DNA of 33,139 bases from Candidatus Bipolaricaulota bacterium (GTDB taxonomy: Bacteria; Bipolaricaulota; Bipolaricaulia; RBG-16-55-9). Shown here in pieces: positions 16,930 to 25,096 of this stretch. Under the pieces are notes generated by a model. It made no database searches. It was given only the letters and a program-made list of their open reading frames with translations, and was not told the origin of the DNA. Numbering within the stretch: the stretch's first letter is position 1; each line of letters begins with the position of its first letter. The stretch is taken from positions 1 through 33,139 of the forward strand of contig JALSGO010000011.1 of assembly GCA_026982655.1 (NCBI GenBank), read 5' to 3'. Both the position numbers and the translations under genes were made by a program.

Positions 16930-17814
16930 ATGAAACTCTACCTCAACGGCGAGTTCGTTCCGGAAGAAGAGGTCAAGATCAGCGCCTTTGACCACGGGTT
17001 TCTCTACGGCGACGGGGTCTTCGAGGGGATCCGCGCCTACGACGGCTACGTCTTCAAGCTGGAGGAGCACCTCGATCGCCTCTACGACAGCGCGCGGGCC
17101 ATCAAACTCGAGATCCCGCTCACCCGCGACCAGATGCGCGAGGCCATTCTCGAGACGCTGCGGATCAATCAACTGAGGACGTCGTACATCCGCCCGATCG
17201 TCACCCGCGGCGTGGGGGACTTGGGGATCGACCCGAAGAAGTGCCCCGGCCCGCCCACCGTCTTGATCATCGTCCGCGAGTGGAAGTCCCTCTACCCCGA
17301 GGAGCTCTACGAGAAGGGGCTGCGGGCGATCGTGGCCTCCACGCGGGCCCGCCCGCCGGAGAGCCTGTCGCCCACCATCAAGTCGCTGAACTATTTGACC
17401 AACATCCTGGCCAAGCTCGAGGCGAACGCCGCCGGGGCCGACGAGGCCATCATGTTGGACGTGCGGGGGTTCGTGGCCGAGGGGACGGCGGACAACCTCT
17501 TCCTGGTCAAGAGGGAGACGCTGTACACCCCGCCGGTGGCGACGAACCTTCCGGGGATCACCCGCGGGGTGATCCTCGAGCTGGCCCGGCAGGCGGGCTA
17601 CGCCGTGCGCGAAGAGTACTTCGGGGTGGCGCAGCTCTACACCGCCGATGAGGTGTTCTTGACGGGGACCGCCGCGGAGGTCGTGCCCATCGTCGAGATC
17701 GACGGACGCCCCATCGGGACGGGCCGCCCCGGCCCCGTAACCCGGGATCTGCGGGAGCGCTTCAAGGCCCTCACGGGCCGACCCGAAACGGGCGTGCCCA
17801 TCTACGAGAAATGA
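16930..17814 (+). CDS. ilvE: Branched-chain amino acid aminotransferase (class IV PLP)
   Basis: This 294-residue enzyme interconverts Leu/Ile/Val and their 2-oxoacids with glutamate as donor. It has the start [36 protein letters not shown], the PLP Lys151 in [14 protein letters not shown], Glu184 in [12 protein letters not shown] and the phosphate-binding [12 protein letters not shown] loop. The ATG at 16930 is preceded by GGAAAGGGG; the 18-residue extension in the track is not family sequence. Its product 2-oxoacids are possible substrates for the E1-beta/E2 complex elsewhere in the window. The next gene starts 27 nt downstream and is probably co-transcribed. Confidence 0.94.
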   Translation: MKLYLNGEFVPEEEVKISAFDHGFLYGDGVFEGIRAYDGYVFKLEEHLDRLYDSARAIKLEIPLTRDQMREAILETLRINQLRTSYIRPIVTRGVGDLGIDPKKCPGPPTVLIIVREWKSLYPEELYEKGLRAIVASTRARPPESLSPTIKSLNYLTNILAKLEANAAGADEAIMLDVRGFVAEGTADNLFLVKRETLYTPPVATNLPGITRGVILELARQAGYAVREEYFGVAQLYTADEVFLTGTAAEVVPIVEIDGRPIGTGRPGPVTRDLRERFKALTGRPETGVPIYEK

Positions 17815-17841
17815 ACACGAAAGAGCAAGGAGCGTGACGAA

Positions 17842-18453
17842 GTGCGTTCAACGATCGCCAAGACGGCGTCTATCGGGATCCTCCTCGCCGCCCTGGGGGT
17901 GGGGGCGGCGGGCGTCCCCGCTTGGTCCCAGGAGCCGGAGGGGGATCCCGCGGGGGGGACGTGGGCCGTCGGCATCCAGGCCAACTTCCCCTTCCTGGGC
18001 ATTAGCTTCCGCTATTGGTTGAGCGAGACCGTAGGAGTCGAGGTCAACCTAGCGCCGCTTCCCGACTGCGAGTTCGACTACGATCCCTGGAGGCCGCCTC
18101 CGGAGCCGGAACCGGGGGAGGAGCCGCCTCTTCCGCCTCCTCCGGTGGAGGAGCCCACGTGTCCGAACGCGCTCAACCTGCACTTCTCGGCCCGGGGGCT
18201 CTTCAAGGTGAGCGACAACCCGCGCGCGGACTTCTACGTGACCGCCGGGCCCTCGTTCACGTTGAAGTTCGTCCAGGACAAGCCGATGCGCGCGGAGCGG
18301 GCCATGCTCGCCGTCTTGGGGGAGATCGAGATCTCCGACTGGCCCATCGAGCGCGTCTTCCCCGTGATCGACTACGGCTTCTCCATCAACCTGCTGAACC
18401 TCTACGACTTCCGCTGGATCTCGGGGGGAGTGGGGTTTCACTTCTACTTCTGA
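17842..18453 (+). CDS. Small outer-membrane beta-barrel-like protein
   Basis: The product is 203 residues. A signal peptide (ASIGILLAALGVGAAGVPAWSQ) is followed by amphipathic strands (WAVGIQANFPFLGISFRYWLSETVGVEVNL), a Pro/Glu-rich disordered loop (about 75-105), and further strands ending in GGVGFHFYF. The terminal aromatic pattern with a final Phe is the outer-membrane insertion signal. Length and strand count suggest an eight-stranded OmpA/OmpW-size barrel. The function is unknown. GTG start with AAGGAG 9 nt upstream. It is probably co-transcribed with ilvE, though the two have no evident functional link. Confidence 0.75.
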   Translation: MRSTIAKTASIGILLAALGVGAAGVPAWSQEPEGDPAGGTWAVGIQANFPFLGISFRYWLSETVGVEVNLAPLPDCEFDYDPWRPPPEPEPGEEPPLPPPPVEEPTCPNALNLHFSARGLFKVSDNPRADFYVTAGPSFTLKFVQDKPMRAERAMLAVLGEIEISDWPIERVFPVIDYGFSINLLNLYDFRWISGGVGFHFYF

Positions 18454-18561
18454 GCCCGATCTTTTCGGTTGCGATACAGCAGGCGCAGAGCCGAGGTCAT
18501 GAGGCCTTGAACCCCCTCGGCCTCCCGGAGCATTCACCTTGCGAAAGGAGGCGCAGATGCG

Positions 18562-19446
18562 ATGTGGGGTTGGGTCAAACTCCTGCTGCTCGCCGTAGGG
18601 GTAATGGTCCTACTCTCCCTCGGCTTGGCCTTTGCGATCACGGGCTTCGTCCTCCAAGCGCTGCAGGCGCACGGCGTGGATCTCGACGTGAGCTTGGACG
18701 TCGACCGCCCGTACGCGTTTTCCGAGACGGTCGAACAAACGATCGAGGCGACGGGGAAGACCACCCTACGCTTGGAAAACCCCCGAGGCGTCATCCGGTT
18801 GGTGGGATGGTCCCAGAACGCGGTTGCCTTGGAGATCACCCGAAAGGCGGACTCTCCCGAACTCCTCCGTCGGCTTGTACCGAGGATCTCTACGGAGGGC
18901 GAGAGGATCGACGTTCGGCTGACGGATCCGGAGGATGCGGAGGAGCGGGAGGGGCGAGCCTCCTGGTGGGTCGATTACGTCGTGAGGGTTCCCCCAGGGC
19001 TTCGGCTCCGGATCGAGCAGAAGGTCGGCGAGGTTCGCCTTCGGGACTACGAGACTCCTAGGGAAGTGAAGATCGAGCTTGGGGTGGGGAACCTTACGCT
19101 TCGAGACGTGCGCGCCTCCGAGGTGGAGGCGGACGTCGGCGTCGGCGGGGTGGAACTTCTGGGCCTAGCCGCCCCGAGGGTGTGGGCGGACGTGGGCGTT
19201 GGGGATTTGAAGGTCACGATCCCCAAGGGCGTGACGCTTCGGGTGAACGCCCGGGTGAGCCTGGGAAGCTTGGACGTCGAAGTTCCTCCCGAGCTTTTCG
19301 TAGGCCCTTGGGAGATCGTGCGCAGCGGGGTCGGACCCCAAAGCGGCTCGTTCCTGCTGCAGACGGGAGATGCTGAGCCTGAGACGATCGGGGATCTCAG
19401 GCTTCGCGTGGGGGTTGGGAATCTCACGATCGGCCTGGAGGACTGA
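18562..19446 (+). CDS. Membrane-anchored DUF4097-like beta-helix protein
   Basis: This 294-residue protein has one N-terminal membrane segment (VKLLLLAVGVMVLLSLGLAFAITGFVL). It is followed by a strand-forming region (TTLRLENPRGVIRLVGW, resembling the start of DUF4097 domains) and a repeated module: ELGVGNLTLRDV, DVGVGGVELLGL, DVGVGDLKVTI and RVGVGNLTIGL. This reads as an extracytoplasmic right-handed beta-helix or stack. The function is not known. The ATG at 18562 has AAAGGAGG 10 nt upstream; the ATG at 18557 is out of frame. It belongs to a run of three envelope proteins. Confidence 0.72.
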   Translation: MWGWVKLLLLAVGVMVLLSLGLAFAITGFVLQALQAHGVDLDVSLDVDRPYAFSETVEQTIEATGKTTLRLENPRGVIRLVGWSQNAVALEITRKADSPELLRRLVPRISTEGERIDVRLTDPEDAEEREGRASWWVDYVVRVPPGLRLRIEQKVGEVRLRDYETPREVKIELGVGNLTLRDVRASEVEADVGVGGVELLGLAAPRVWADVGVGDLKVTIPKGVTLRVNARVSLGSLDVEVPPELFVGPWEIVRSGVGPQSGSFLLQTGDAEPETIGDLRLRVGVGNLTIGLED

Positions 19447-19503
19447 TGTCGGCAGCTCTACCCGGAGAAAGAACGATGCGGCGAAGCCTCCCGCATGTTC
19501 ATG

Positions 19504-19533
19504 TTGACGCCATCGGATCTCTCCCCGTAAAGT
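19504..19533 (+). promoter_or_regulatory. Promoter of the duplicated-module envelope protein
   Basis: TTGACG (19504-19509) and TAAAGT (19528-19533) are separated by 18 bp, predicting a leader of about 30 nt before the ATG at 19570. Confidence 0.5.
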
Positions 19534-19569
19534 CTTGTGCGCAGGAAGCCGTAGGAAGGGGGGAGAACG

Positions 19570-20526
19570 ATGGTAGAGCGAGTTCTGCTGGTGCTCTTTC
19601 TCATCGGGGTGATCGTCTCGGCGGGGTTCTTCCTGCAGCTCCCCTTGAGCGTCTACGAGGAGCCGACCCCCGCGGGGACGACCCCGTCGCCCGCTCGGGA
19701 AGAGCCGGAGAGCGGCGAGCGGCTAGCGGCGTTGGAAGCGCTCATCGAGCGGCTGACGAGCTATCCCGATCCCTCGGGTGGGCTCCGGCGCGTCCGGCTG
19801 CTCCCGGGGGAGCTGCCCTCGGGACTGCCGTTTGAGATCCCGCTCCCGCCGGAGGCCCGCGTGATCGGGAGCGCGGTCGGCGAAGCCGACGGGACGATCC
19901 TCCTCGACGTGCCCCAGTCCCCGGAGGAGGTCGAGGCCTTCTACGCCCGGGAGCTGGCCGCCCGCGGCTGGGAGGAGCAGCGCCCGTACTTGGAGGAGAG
20001 CGGCTTCGTCTCCGCCGGAGTCGAAAGGGGCGGCGGTAGGTTCTGCCGCGGCAAGGGAGGACCCTCCCTGCGGGTGTCGGCCTTCGTCCGGCCCGAGGGG
20101 ACGACGGACCTGCGGATCTTCTACACCCTGGAGTCCCGGTTCTCCTTCTGCGACCGTCCCCGGGCGGTCCGGGAGAAGCCGCTCCTCGAGGTCCGGGAAG
20201 AGGTCCTGCCGCGCCTGGTCCATCCCGAGGGCAGCCGCCAGCGGCGCGGCGGCGGGGGCGCAAGCGACGATTACGTCAGCAGCTATGCCCTCGTGCGGCT
20301 GCCCTCGACGTCGGCCTGGAGCGCGGAAGGGTTGAGGGCGTACTACGCCGAGCAGCTCCGGGCGGCGGGCTGGACGCCGAGGGAAGAGGGGAAGACGGGC
20401 GCGGTCGCCTGGAGCCGCTGGGACGTCGCCTACGAGGGGGAGCGCTGGCAGGGGCTTCTCTTCGTCGTCGACCGCGGCGAGGGGTGGTTCTTCACGTACC
20501 TGCGGGCGGACCTCATGGAACCCTAA
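19570..20526 (+). CDS. Membrane-anchored protein with a duplicated module, unknown function
   Basis: The product is 318 residues. One N-terminal membrane segment (VLLVLFLIGVIVSAGFFLQLPL) and a short Pro/Glu linker precede two copies of a module. The first copy (about 85-200) has PEARVIGSAVGEADGTILLDVP and FYARELAARGWEEQ. The second (about 225-315) has YALVRLPSTSAWSAEGLRAYYAEQLRAAGWTPRE. I do not recognise a named family with certainty. Similar Tyr-x-x-x-Leu-x-x-x-Gly-Trp modules occur in lipoproteins of thermophiles. GGGGGGAG lies 4 nt before the ATG. It is probably extracytoplasmic. Confidence 0.7.
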   Translation: MVERVLLVLFLIGVIVSAGFFLQLPLSVYEEPTPAGTTPSPAREEPESGERLAALEALIERLTSYPDPSGGLRRVRLLPGELPSGLPFEIPLPPEARVIGSAVGEADGTILLDVPQSPEEVEAFYARELAARGWEEQRPYLEESGFVSAGVERGGGRFCRGKGGPSLRVSAFVRPEGTTDLRIFYTLESRFSFCDRPRAVREKPLLEVREEVLPRLVHPEGSRQRRGGGGASDDYVSSYALVRLPSTSAWSAEGLRAYYAEQLRAAGWTPREEGKTGAVAWSRWDVAYEGERWQGLLFVVDRGEGWFFTYLRADLMEP

Positions 20527-20577
20527 GCGGATCCGGGGTTGCCGGAACCGCTCGGACCGGATACGCTGGACGGCATC

Positions 20578-22041
20578 ATGGTTTCCCCAAAGCCCCGAGT
20601 CCGTTTCGCGCCCAGCCCCACGGGGGAGCTCCACGTGGGCGGGGCCCGAACGGCCCTGTTCAACTGGCTCTTCGCCCGCAAGCACCGGGGCGTCTTCCTC
20701 TTGAGATTTGAGGACACGGACGTCGAACGCAACCGCCCGGAGCTCGTCGAGCCCATCCTCGAGAGCTTGAGGTGGCTCGGCCTCGAGTGGGACGAGGGGC
20801 CGTACTTCCAGAGCCAACGGCTGGAGCTCTATCGGGAGTACGCCCAAAAGCTCTGGGAGGAGGGCAAGGCCTACCCCTGCTACTGCACCCCGGAGGAGCT
20901 GGAGGCCAAGCGCCGACAGGCCCTGGCCGAGAAGCGCACCCCCCGCTACGACGGGACGTGCCGTCATCTCACCCCCGAGGAGCGCCGACGCTTCGAAGCC
21001 GAAGGCCGAAGGCCCGCCTTGCGGTTCGTCTCCCCCGGGGAGGGGACCACGGTCGTCGAGGACGTCGTCCGCGGTCCCGTCGAGTTCCGCAATGAAGAGA
21101 TCGACGATTTCATCCTCGTACGATCGGACGGACGCCCCACGTACAACTTCGCCGTGGTCGTGGACGACCTCACGATGGGGATCACCCACGTGATCCGGGC
21201 CGACGAGCACCTCAAGAACACGCCCAAACAGATCCTCATTTACCGAGCCCTGGGGGCGGAGTTGCCCGTCTTCGCCCACGTGCCCATGGTCTTGGCCAAA
21301 GATCGCACGAAGCTGAGCAAGCGCCACGGGGCCACCGCCGTCTTCGAGTACAGAGAGCGGGGGATCCTCCCCGAGGCCTTGGTGAACTACCTCGCCCGAC
21401 TCGGCTGGTCCTACGGCGACCAGGAGATCTTCTCGCGGGAGGAGCTCATCGAGAAGTTCTCGCTGGAGGGGATCCACCCCTCGCCCGCGATCTTCGACGA
21501 GGAGAAGCTCCTCTGGCTCAACCAGCACTACCTCAAGACGGGGGACCCTCAGCGCTTGGGGCGGCTTGTCCGGGAGTTCGCGCTCAAGAGGGGCTTTCTC
21601 GCCGAGGAGGAAGCGGAGGAGATCCCGGAGGAGCGCTGGGCCCGGGCGGTGGAGCTCTTCCGCGAGCGCAAACGCACCCTGGTGGAGCTGGCCGAAGCCG
21701 CCGTTCCCCTGCTCACCGAGCGCGTGGAGTACGATGCAAAAGCCGTCACGAAGTTCCTCACCTCCGAGAAGGCGGCGCTGCTTCAGGAGCTGAGCGGACA
21801 TCTGGAGTCGGTCCCCAACTCCGAGTGGACCGCGGAGCGCTTGGAGCGCGAGATCCGGGGGTGGCTGGCGGAGCGGGGCCGCGAGCTCAAGGAGCTCGCG
21901 CAGCCCTGCCGGGTGGCGCTTACGGGCGTCACCCGGGGCCCGGGGCTCTTCGAGACCCTGGAGTTCGTGGGCAAGGAGCGAACCCTCCGACGCCTCCGAC
22001 AAGCTCCTCAAGCGTCCCCGCCCTCTCCCGCGGGGAGCTGA
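20578..22041 (+). CDS. gltX: Glutamate--tRNA ligase
   Basis: This 487-residue class I synthetase charges tRNA-Glu (and possibly tRNA-Gln in organisms using the amidotransferase route). The HIGH-type motif is PSPTGELHVGGAR (12-24) and the KMSKS-type loop is KLSKRHGA (245-252). A zinc site of the E. coli type is intact (Cys101, Cys103, Cys128 and His130). The anticodon-binding helical domain occupies about 330-470. The start ATG at 20578 gives the family N-terminus; no SD is visible. The TTG start used in the track adds 13 non-family residues. rsmD follows 15 nt downstream. Confidence 0.96.
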   Translation: MVSPKPRVRFAPSPTGELHVGGARTALFNWLFARKHRGVFLLRFEDTDVERNRPELVEPILESLRWLGLEWDEGPYFQSQRLELYREYAQKLWEEGKAYPCYCTPEELEAKRRQALAEKRTPRYDGTCRHLTPEERRRFEAEGRRPALRFVSPGEGTTVVEDVVRGPVEFRNEEIDDFILVRSDGRPTYNFAVVVDDLTMGITHVIRADEHLKNTPKQILIYRALGAELPVFAHVPMVLAKDRTKLSKRHGATAVFEYRERGILPEALVNYLARLGWSYGDQEIFSREELIEKFSLEGIHPSPAIFDEEKLLWLNQHYLKTGDPQRLGRLVREFALKRGFLAEEEAEEIPEERWARAVELFRERKRTLVELAEAAVPLLTERVEYDAKAVTKFLTSEKAALLQELSGHLESVPNSEWTAERLEREIRGWLAERGRELKELAQPCRVALTGVTRGPGLFETLEFVGKERTLRRLRQAPQASPPSPAGS

Positions 22042-22056
22042 GCGTCGACCGCTGCA

Positions 22057-22611
22057 ATGCGCATCACCGGCGGCACCTTGCGGGGTCGAAAGCTGATCGC
22101 TCCTAAGAGTTCCGCGATCCGCCCCATGCGCGATCCGGTCCGCTCGGCGCTTTTTAGCATCTTGGACGATTTCGTGGAGGGAAGCCGCTTTCTCGACCTC
22201 TTTGCGGGCACCGGGAGCGTGGGGATCGAGGCCCTCAGCCGCGGAGCTTCGTTTGCGGTCTTCGTGGATCGGGGGCGTGAGGCCGTCGAGATCATCGAGC
22301 GCAACCTCCAAGAGCTGGGGCTCATCTCCCGTGCGGAGATCGTACAAGACGACGTCTTCCGCGCCCTGGAGCGCCTCCGTCGCCGGGGGGAGCGCTTCGA
22401 CTTGGCCTTTGTGGGCCCGCCTTACGGGCAGAACCTCGCCCACCACACCCTGGAGCGCTTGGGGGAGCTTTCGCTCCTTCGCGACGACGCCGTGGTGGTC
22501 ACCGAGGTCTTCAAAAAAGAGCGGCTCGAGGATCGCTACGGGGCGCTGGAACTCGTGGACGAGCGGACGTACGGCGACAACGTCTTGAAGTTCTACCGAA
22601 GGGCCGACTAA
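22057..22611 (+). CDS. rsmD: RsmD-family methyltransferase (16S rRNA G966), altered catalytic motif
   Basis: The product is 184 residues, normal for RsmD, which N2-methylates G966 of 16S rRNA. It starts MRITGGTLRGRKL and has the SAM motif FLDLFAGTGSVGIEALSRGA (45-64) and VFVDRG. The usual DPPY catalytic motif reads GPPY (120-123, FVGPPYGQN), so the Asp is replaced by Gly. The usual RPTxDRVREALF reads RPMRDPVRSALF. These changes could impair activity or mark a divergent subfamily. It follows gltX closely and is followed 14 nt later by the DUF3137-like gene, so the run is probably one operon. Confidence 0.88.
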   Translation: MRITGGTLRGRKLIAPKSSAIRPMRDPVRSALFSILDDFVEGSRFLDLFAGTGSVGIEALSRGASFAVFVDRGREAVEIIERNLQELGLISRAEIVQDDVFRALERLRRRGERFDLAFVGPPYGQNLAHHTLERLGELSLLRDDAVVVTEVFKKERLEDRYGALELVDERTYGDNVLKFYRRAD

Positions 22612-22625
22612 AGTGAGGGGTCGCG

Positions 22626-23306
22626 ATGGGGGACTTCTGGATCGCTTTGCTGATCGCGCTGGTAGCCGGGGCGATTGCCTATTGGCAGTACCGGGCGGCC
22701 CAGCAGCGCCGCCAGGCCCTGCAGAAGTGGGCCGCCTCCGAGGGGCTCACCTTCGACCCCGGGCGGGACTTCACCGTGGACGAGCAGTTTCCCTTTGCGT
22801 GTTTGAGACAGGGCTCTCGGCGCTACGCCTACAACCTCACCGCGGGGAACTGGCGCGGCTACCCCTATCTGGGCTTCGATTACCACTACGAGACGTACTC
22901 TTACGGAAAACACGGTCGACGAACCCATCATCACCACTTCTCCGCGGTGGTGCTCAAGTGCCCCATCCCCTTCCGCCCGCTTTTTATCCGGCCCGAGGGC
23001 TTCCTCGACAAGCTCACGGAGTTCCTCGGCTTCGACGACATCGACTTCGAGTCCTTGGAGTTCAGCCGGGCGTTCTACGTGAAGTCCCCCGACAAGCGCT
23101 GGGCCTACGACGTCCTCCACCCCCGCACGATGGAGTTTCTGTTAAACTCCCCGCGGTTCAGCCTCCAATTTGACGGGGAGTACGCGATCGCCTATCGTTC
23201 GTATAGGTTTTCCGTGGAGGAGTTCGAGCAGGCGGCGGAGGTGCTGCGCGGGATCTTCGAGCGCCTGCCGCGCTATCTCGTTCAAGAACAGAGGAGCGGG
23301 GGGTGA
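22626..23306 (+). CDS. DUF3137-like membrane-anchored protein
   Basis: This 226-residue protein has an N-terminal membrane segment (FWIALLIALVAGAIAYWQYRAAQ) followed by a cytoplasmic-looking alpha/beta domain. Notable pieces are WRGYPYLGFDYHYETYSYGK, a His-rich HHHHFSAVV and RWAYDVLHPRTMEFLL. Genes of this layout, often assigned to DUF3137, are commonly found beside lemA, which is the case here. The family assignment rests on that context plus general pattern. The function is unknown. Confidence 0.65.
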   Translation: MGDFWIALLIALVAGAIAYWQYRAAQQRRQALQKWAASEGLTFDPGRDFTVDEQFPFACLRQGSRRYAYNLTAGNWRGYPYLGFDYHYETYSYGKHGRRTHHHHFSAVVLKCPIPFRPLFIRPEGFLDKLTEFLGFDDIDFESLEFSRAFYVKSPDKRWAYDVLHPRTMEFLLNSPRFSLQFDGEYAIAYRSYRFSVEEFEQAAEVLRGIFERLPRYLVQEQRSGG

Positions 23307-23313
23307 GGGCGAC

Positions 23314-23871
23314 GTGGACGCGATGTATCTCACGCTGATCATCCTGGCGGCGATCGGACTGTGGGCCATGGTACTGTACAACGGCCTCATCCGCGCCCGG
23401 AACGCCTGCGACGAGGCGTGGTCCAACGTCGAAGCCGAGCTCAAGCGGCGGTACAACCTGATCCCCAACCTGGTGGAGACGGTCAAGGGCTACGCGGCCC
23501 ACGAGCGGGAGACCCTCGAGCGGGTGATCGAGGCCCGCAACCGGGCGCTCGCCTCCACGGGGAGCCCCTCGGAACAAGCCAAGGACGAGAACGTTCTCGT
23601 AGGAGCTTTGAGGCAGCTCTTTGCGCTCGCGGAGAACTACCCCCAGCTGCGGGCGAACGAGAACTTCCTCAAGCTCCAAGAGGAGCTGGCCAACACGGAG
23701 GACCGCATCCAGGCGGCCCGGCGGTTCTACAACGCGAACGTGCGCGACTTCAACAACCGCTTGGAGGTGTTCCCCTCCAACGTGATCGCGCAGTGGCTCG
23801 GGTTTACGAAGCGGGACTACTTCGAGATCGAGGACGCCCGCGTGCGCGAGGTGCCCCGGGTGCAATTTTAG
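23314..23871 (+). CDS. lemA: LemA family protein
   Basis: The product is 185 residues. An N-terminal membrane helix (MYLTLIILAAIGLWAMVLYNGLI) is followed by the LemA signature RARNACDEAWSNVEAELKRRYNLIPNLVETVKGYAAHE. Further family landmarks are LRANENFLKLQEELANTEDRIQAARRFYNANVRDFNNRLEVFPSNVIA and a C-terminal helix. LemA forms a four-helix bundle facing the periplasm or cell exterior; its role is poorly defined. The start is GTG at 23314 or ATG at 23323; GGTGAGGG favours the GTG. It converges with the glutaminyl cyclotransferase gene, with two bases between the stops. Confidence 0.93.
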   Translation: MDAMYLTLIILAAIGLWAMVLYNGLIRARNACDEAWSNVEAELKRRYNLIPNLVETVKGYAAHERETLERVIEARNRALASTGSPSEQAKDENVLVGALRQLFALAENYPQLRANENFLKLQEELANTEDRIQAARRFYNANVRDFNNRLEVFPSNVIAQWLGFTKRDYFEIEDARVREVPRVQF

Positions 23872-23873
23872 TC

Positions 23874-24731
23874 TTAGTCGGGAGCCACCAGCTCGATCTC
23901 GAAGAGCTTGGGCCACCGCTTTCCCGTGACGAACAGTCGGTCGTTCTCGGGATCGTAGGCGATCCCGTTGAGGACGTCCTCTTGTCCGGTGCGCCCTTCG
24001 GGGGGCAGCAATCCCGTGAGGTCCACCCAGGCGCCTACCCGACCCGTCTGCGGGTCGATCACGGCGATGCGGTCCGTCTGCCAGACGTTGGCCCACACCC
24101 GGCCCCCGATGAGCTCCAGCTCGTTGAGCCGCACCACGGGCCGTCCGCGGTCGCGGACCTCCACGCGCCCGATCTCCTCCAACGTGTCGGGGTCCCAAAA
24201 GTACAGGGCGGCGGAGCCGTCGCTCATGATCAGGCGTCCGTTGGCCGGGTCCGAGGTGATCCCCCAGCCCTCCGTCCCGTAGGAGAACTGCCGGAGCAGG
24301 GCGAAGCTCTCTTGATCGTAGACGAACCCGGTGCGCGACTGCCAGGTGAGCTGGACGATCTTCCCGTCCCAGAGGGCGATCCCCTCGCCGAAGTAGCGAT
24401 CGGGCAGCTCGTGGATCTGCAGAACTTCCCCCGTCTCCAGCTCCACCCGACGGAGGGAGGAGCGGCCCCACAGCCCGGTCCCCTCGTAGAGGACGCCCTC
24501 TTGGGGGTCGTAGACGAGCCCTTGGGTGAACGCCTCCGGGTCGTGGGGGTAGGCGTTCACCACGCGATAGCCGTAGACGGGGGGATCTTCGGGATCGAAC
24601 GCGATCCGGGACGCTTGGAGGGTTCCCTCGTCCGGGGCTTGCGAGGGTCGAAAGAGAGAACAGGCGCTGAGCGCGCTCAAGAGCAGGAGGATCCCTAAGC
24701 CGAGGGTGAGGAGTCGGGCCCGGGCACTCAT
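23874..24731 (-). CDS. Glutaminyl-peptide cyclotransferase lipoprotein
   Basis: The 285-residue product has a signal peptide with lipobox LSAC (Cys24), so it is probably a lipoprotein. The rest is a five-bladed beta-propeller of the plant/bacterial glutamine cyclotransferase type, which converts N-terminal Gln to pyroglutamate. Motifs in order are EAFTQGLVYD, YEGTGLWG, YFGEGIAL, IVQLTWQSRTGFVYD, EGWGITSD, RLNELELI, VWANVWQTDRIAVID, DVLNGIAYD and VTGKRWPKLFEIEL. AAGGGGG lies 5 nt before the ATG. It is downstream of the tRNA pair on the same strand. Confidence 0.93.
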   Translation of the reverse strand: MSARARLLTLGLGILLLLSALSACSLFRPSQAPDEGTLQASRIAFDPEDPPVYGYRVVNAYPHDPEAFTQGLVYDPQEGVLYEGTGLWGRSSLRRVELETGEVLQIHELPDRYFGEGIALWDGKIVQLTWQSRTGFVYDQESFALLRQFSYGTEGWGITSDPANGRLIMSDGSAALYFWDPDTLEEIGRVEVRDRGRPVVRLNELELIGGRVWANVWQTDRIAVIDPQTGRVGAWVDLTGLLPPEGRTGQEDVLNGIAYDPENDRLFVTGKRWPKLFEIELVAPD

Positions 24732-24809
24732 CGGAGCCCCCTTGGATCGAGAGGGGATCGCGGAGTGTTAGGACGCGAACCCGAAGGGTTTCGCTCGCTC
24801 GTCATAGGG

Positions 24810-24882
24810 TGGAGACGACCGGGCTCGAACCGGCGACCTCCGGCTTGCAAAGCCGGCGCTCTCCCAGCTGAGCTACGTCCCC
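24810..24882 (-). tRNA. tRNA-Ala (TGC)
   Basis: A full cloverleaf can be drawn: acceptor GGGGACG/CGTCTCC, D arm GCTC/GAGC, anticodon stem CCGGC/GCCGG with loop TTTGCAA (anticodon TGC), and T arm CCGGTTCGAGCCCGG. The discriminator is A and the following bases are CCC, so CCA is not encoded. It lies 12 nt downstream of tRNA-Ile on the same strand. Confidence 0.97.
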
Positions 24883-24894
24883 TTATGATTAAAG

Positions 24895-24969
24895 TGGTGG
24901 GGCTAGAAGGGATCGAACCTTCGACCTCACGCTTATCAGGCGTGCGCTCTACCACTGAGCTATAGCCCC
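24895..24969 (-). tRNA. tRNA-Ile (GAT)
   Basis: A full cloverleaf can be drawn: acceptor GGGGCTA/TAGCCCC, D arm GCTC/GAGC, anticodon stem CACGC/GCGTG with loop CTGATAA (anticodon GAT), and T arm GAAGG/CCTTC. CCA is encoded. It is first in a two-tRNA unit (Ile-Ala order) with its own promoter and no rRNA genes nearby. Confidence 0.97.
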
Positions 24970-24982
24970 ACGCGCGGGGATA

Positions 24983-25011
24983 AGTGTATCGGAGCCCGGG
25001 AGGATCGTCAA
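24983..25011 (-). promoter_or_regulatory. Promoter of the tRNA-Ile/tRNA-Ala unit
   Basis: TTGACG (25006-25011) and TACACT (24983-24988) are exactly 17 bp apart on the minus strand, ending 14 nt before the tRNA-Ile 5' end. Confidence 0.75.
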
Positions 25012-25056
25012 GCCTTTCGGGAGAGCCCATACCGTACCCGGACCTGTCCCGCGTCA

Positions 25057-25085
25057 TTGCGCTGGGACAACCGGCCGGGTAGACT
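25057..25085 (+). promoter_or_regulatory. Promoter of resB, near-leaderless
   Basis: TTGCGC (25057-25062) and TAGACT (25080-25085) are 17 bp apart. The ATG at 25097 is 11 nt past the -10, so the expected leader is about 5 nt and no SD is present. Confidence 0.5.
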
Positions 25086-25096
25086 TCATCTCAATC

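Noticed and set aside
19723-22446. 907-residue minus-strand ORF
   Set aside because: It is a shadow of gltX, rsmD and the upstream envelope gene. Its composition is Leu/Glu/Arg-rich with no family motifs, while the plus-strand genes are unmistakable.
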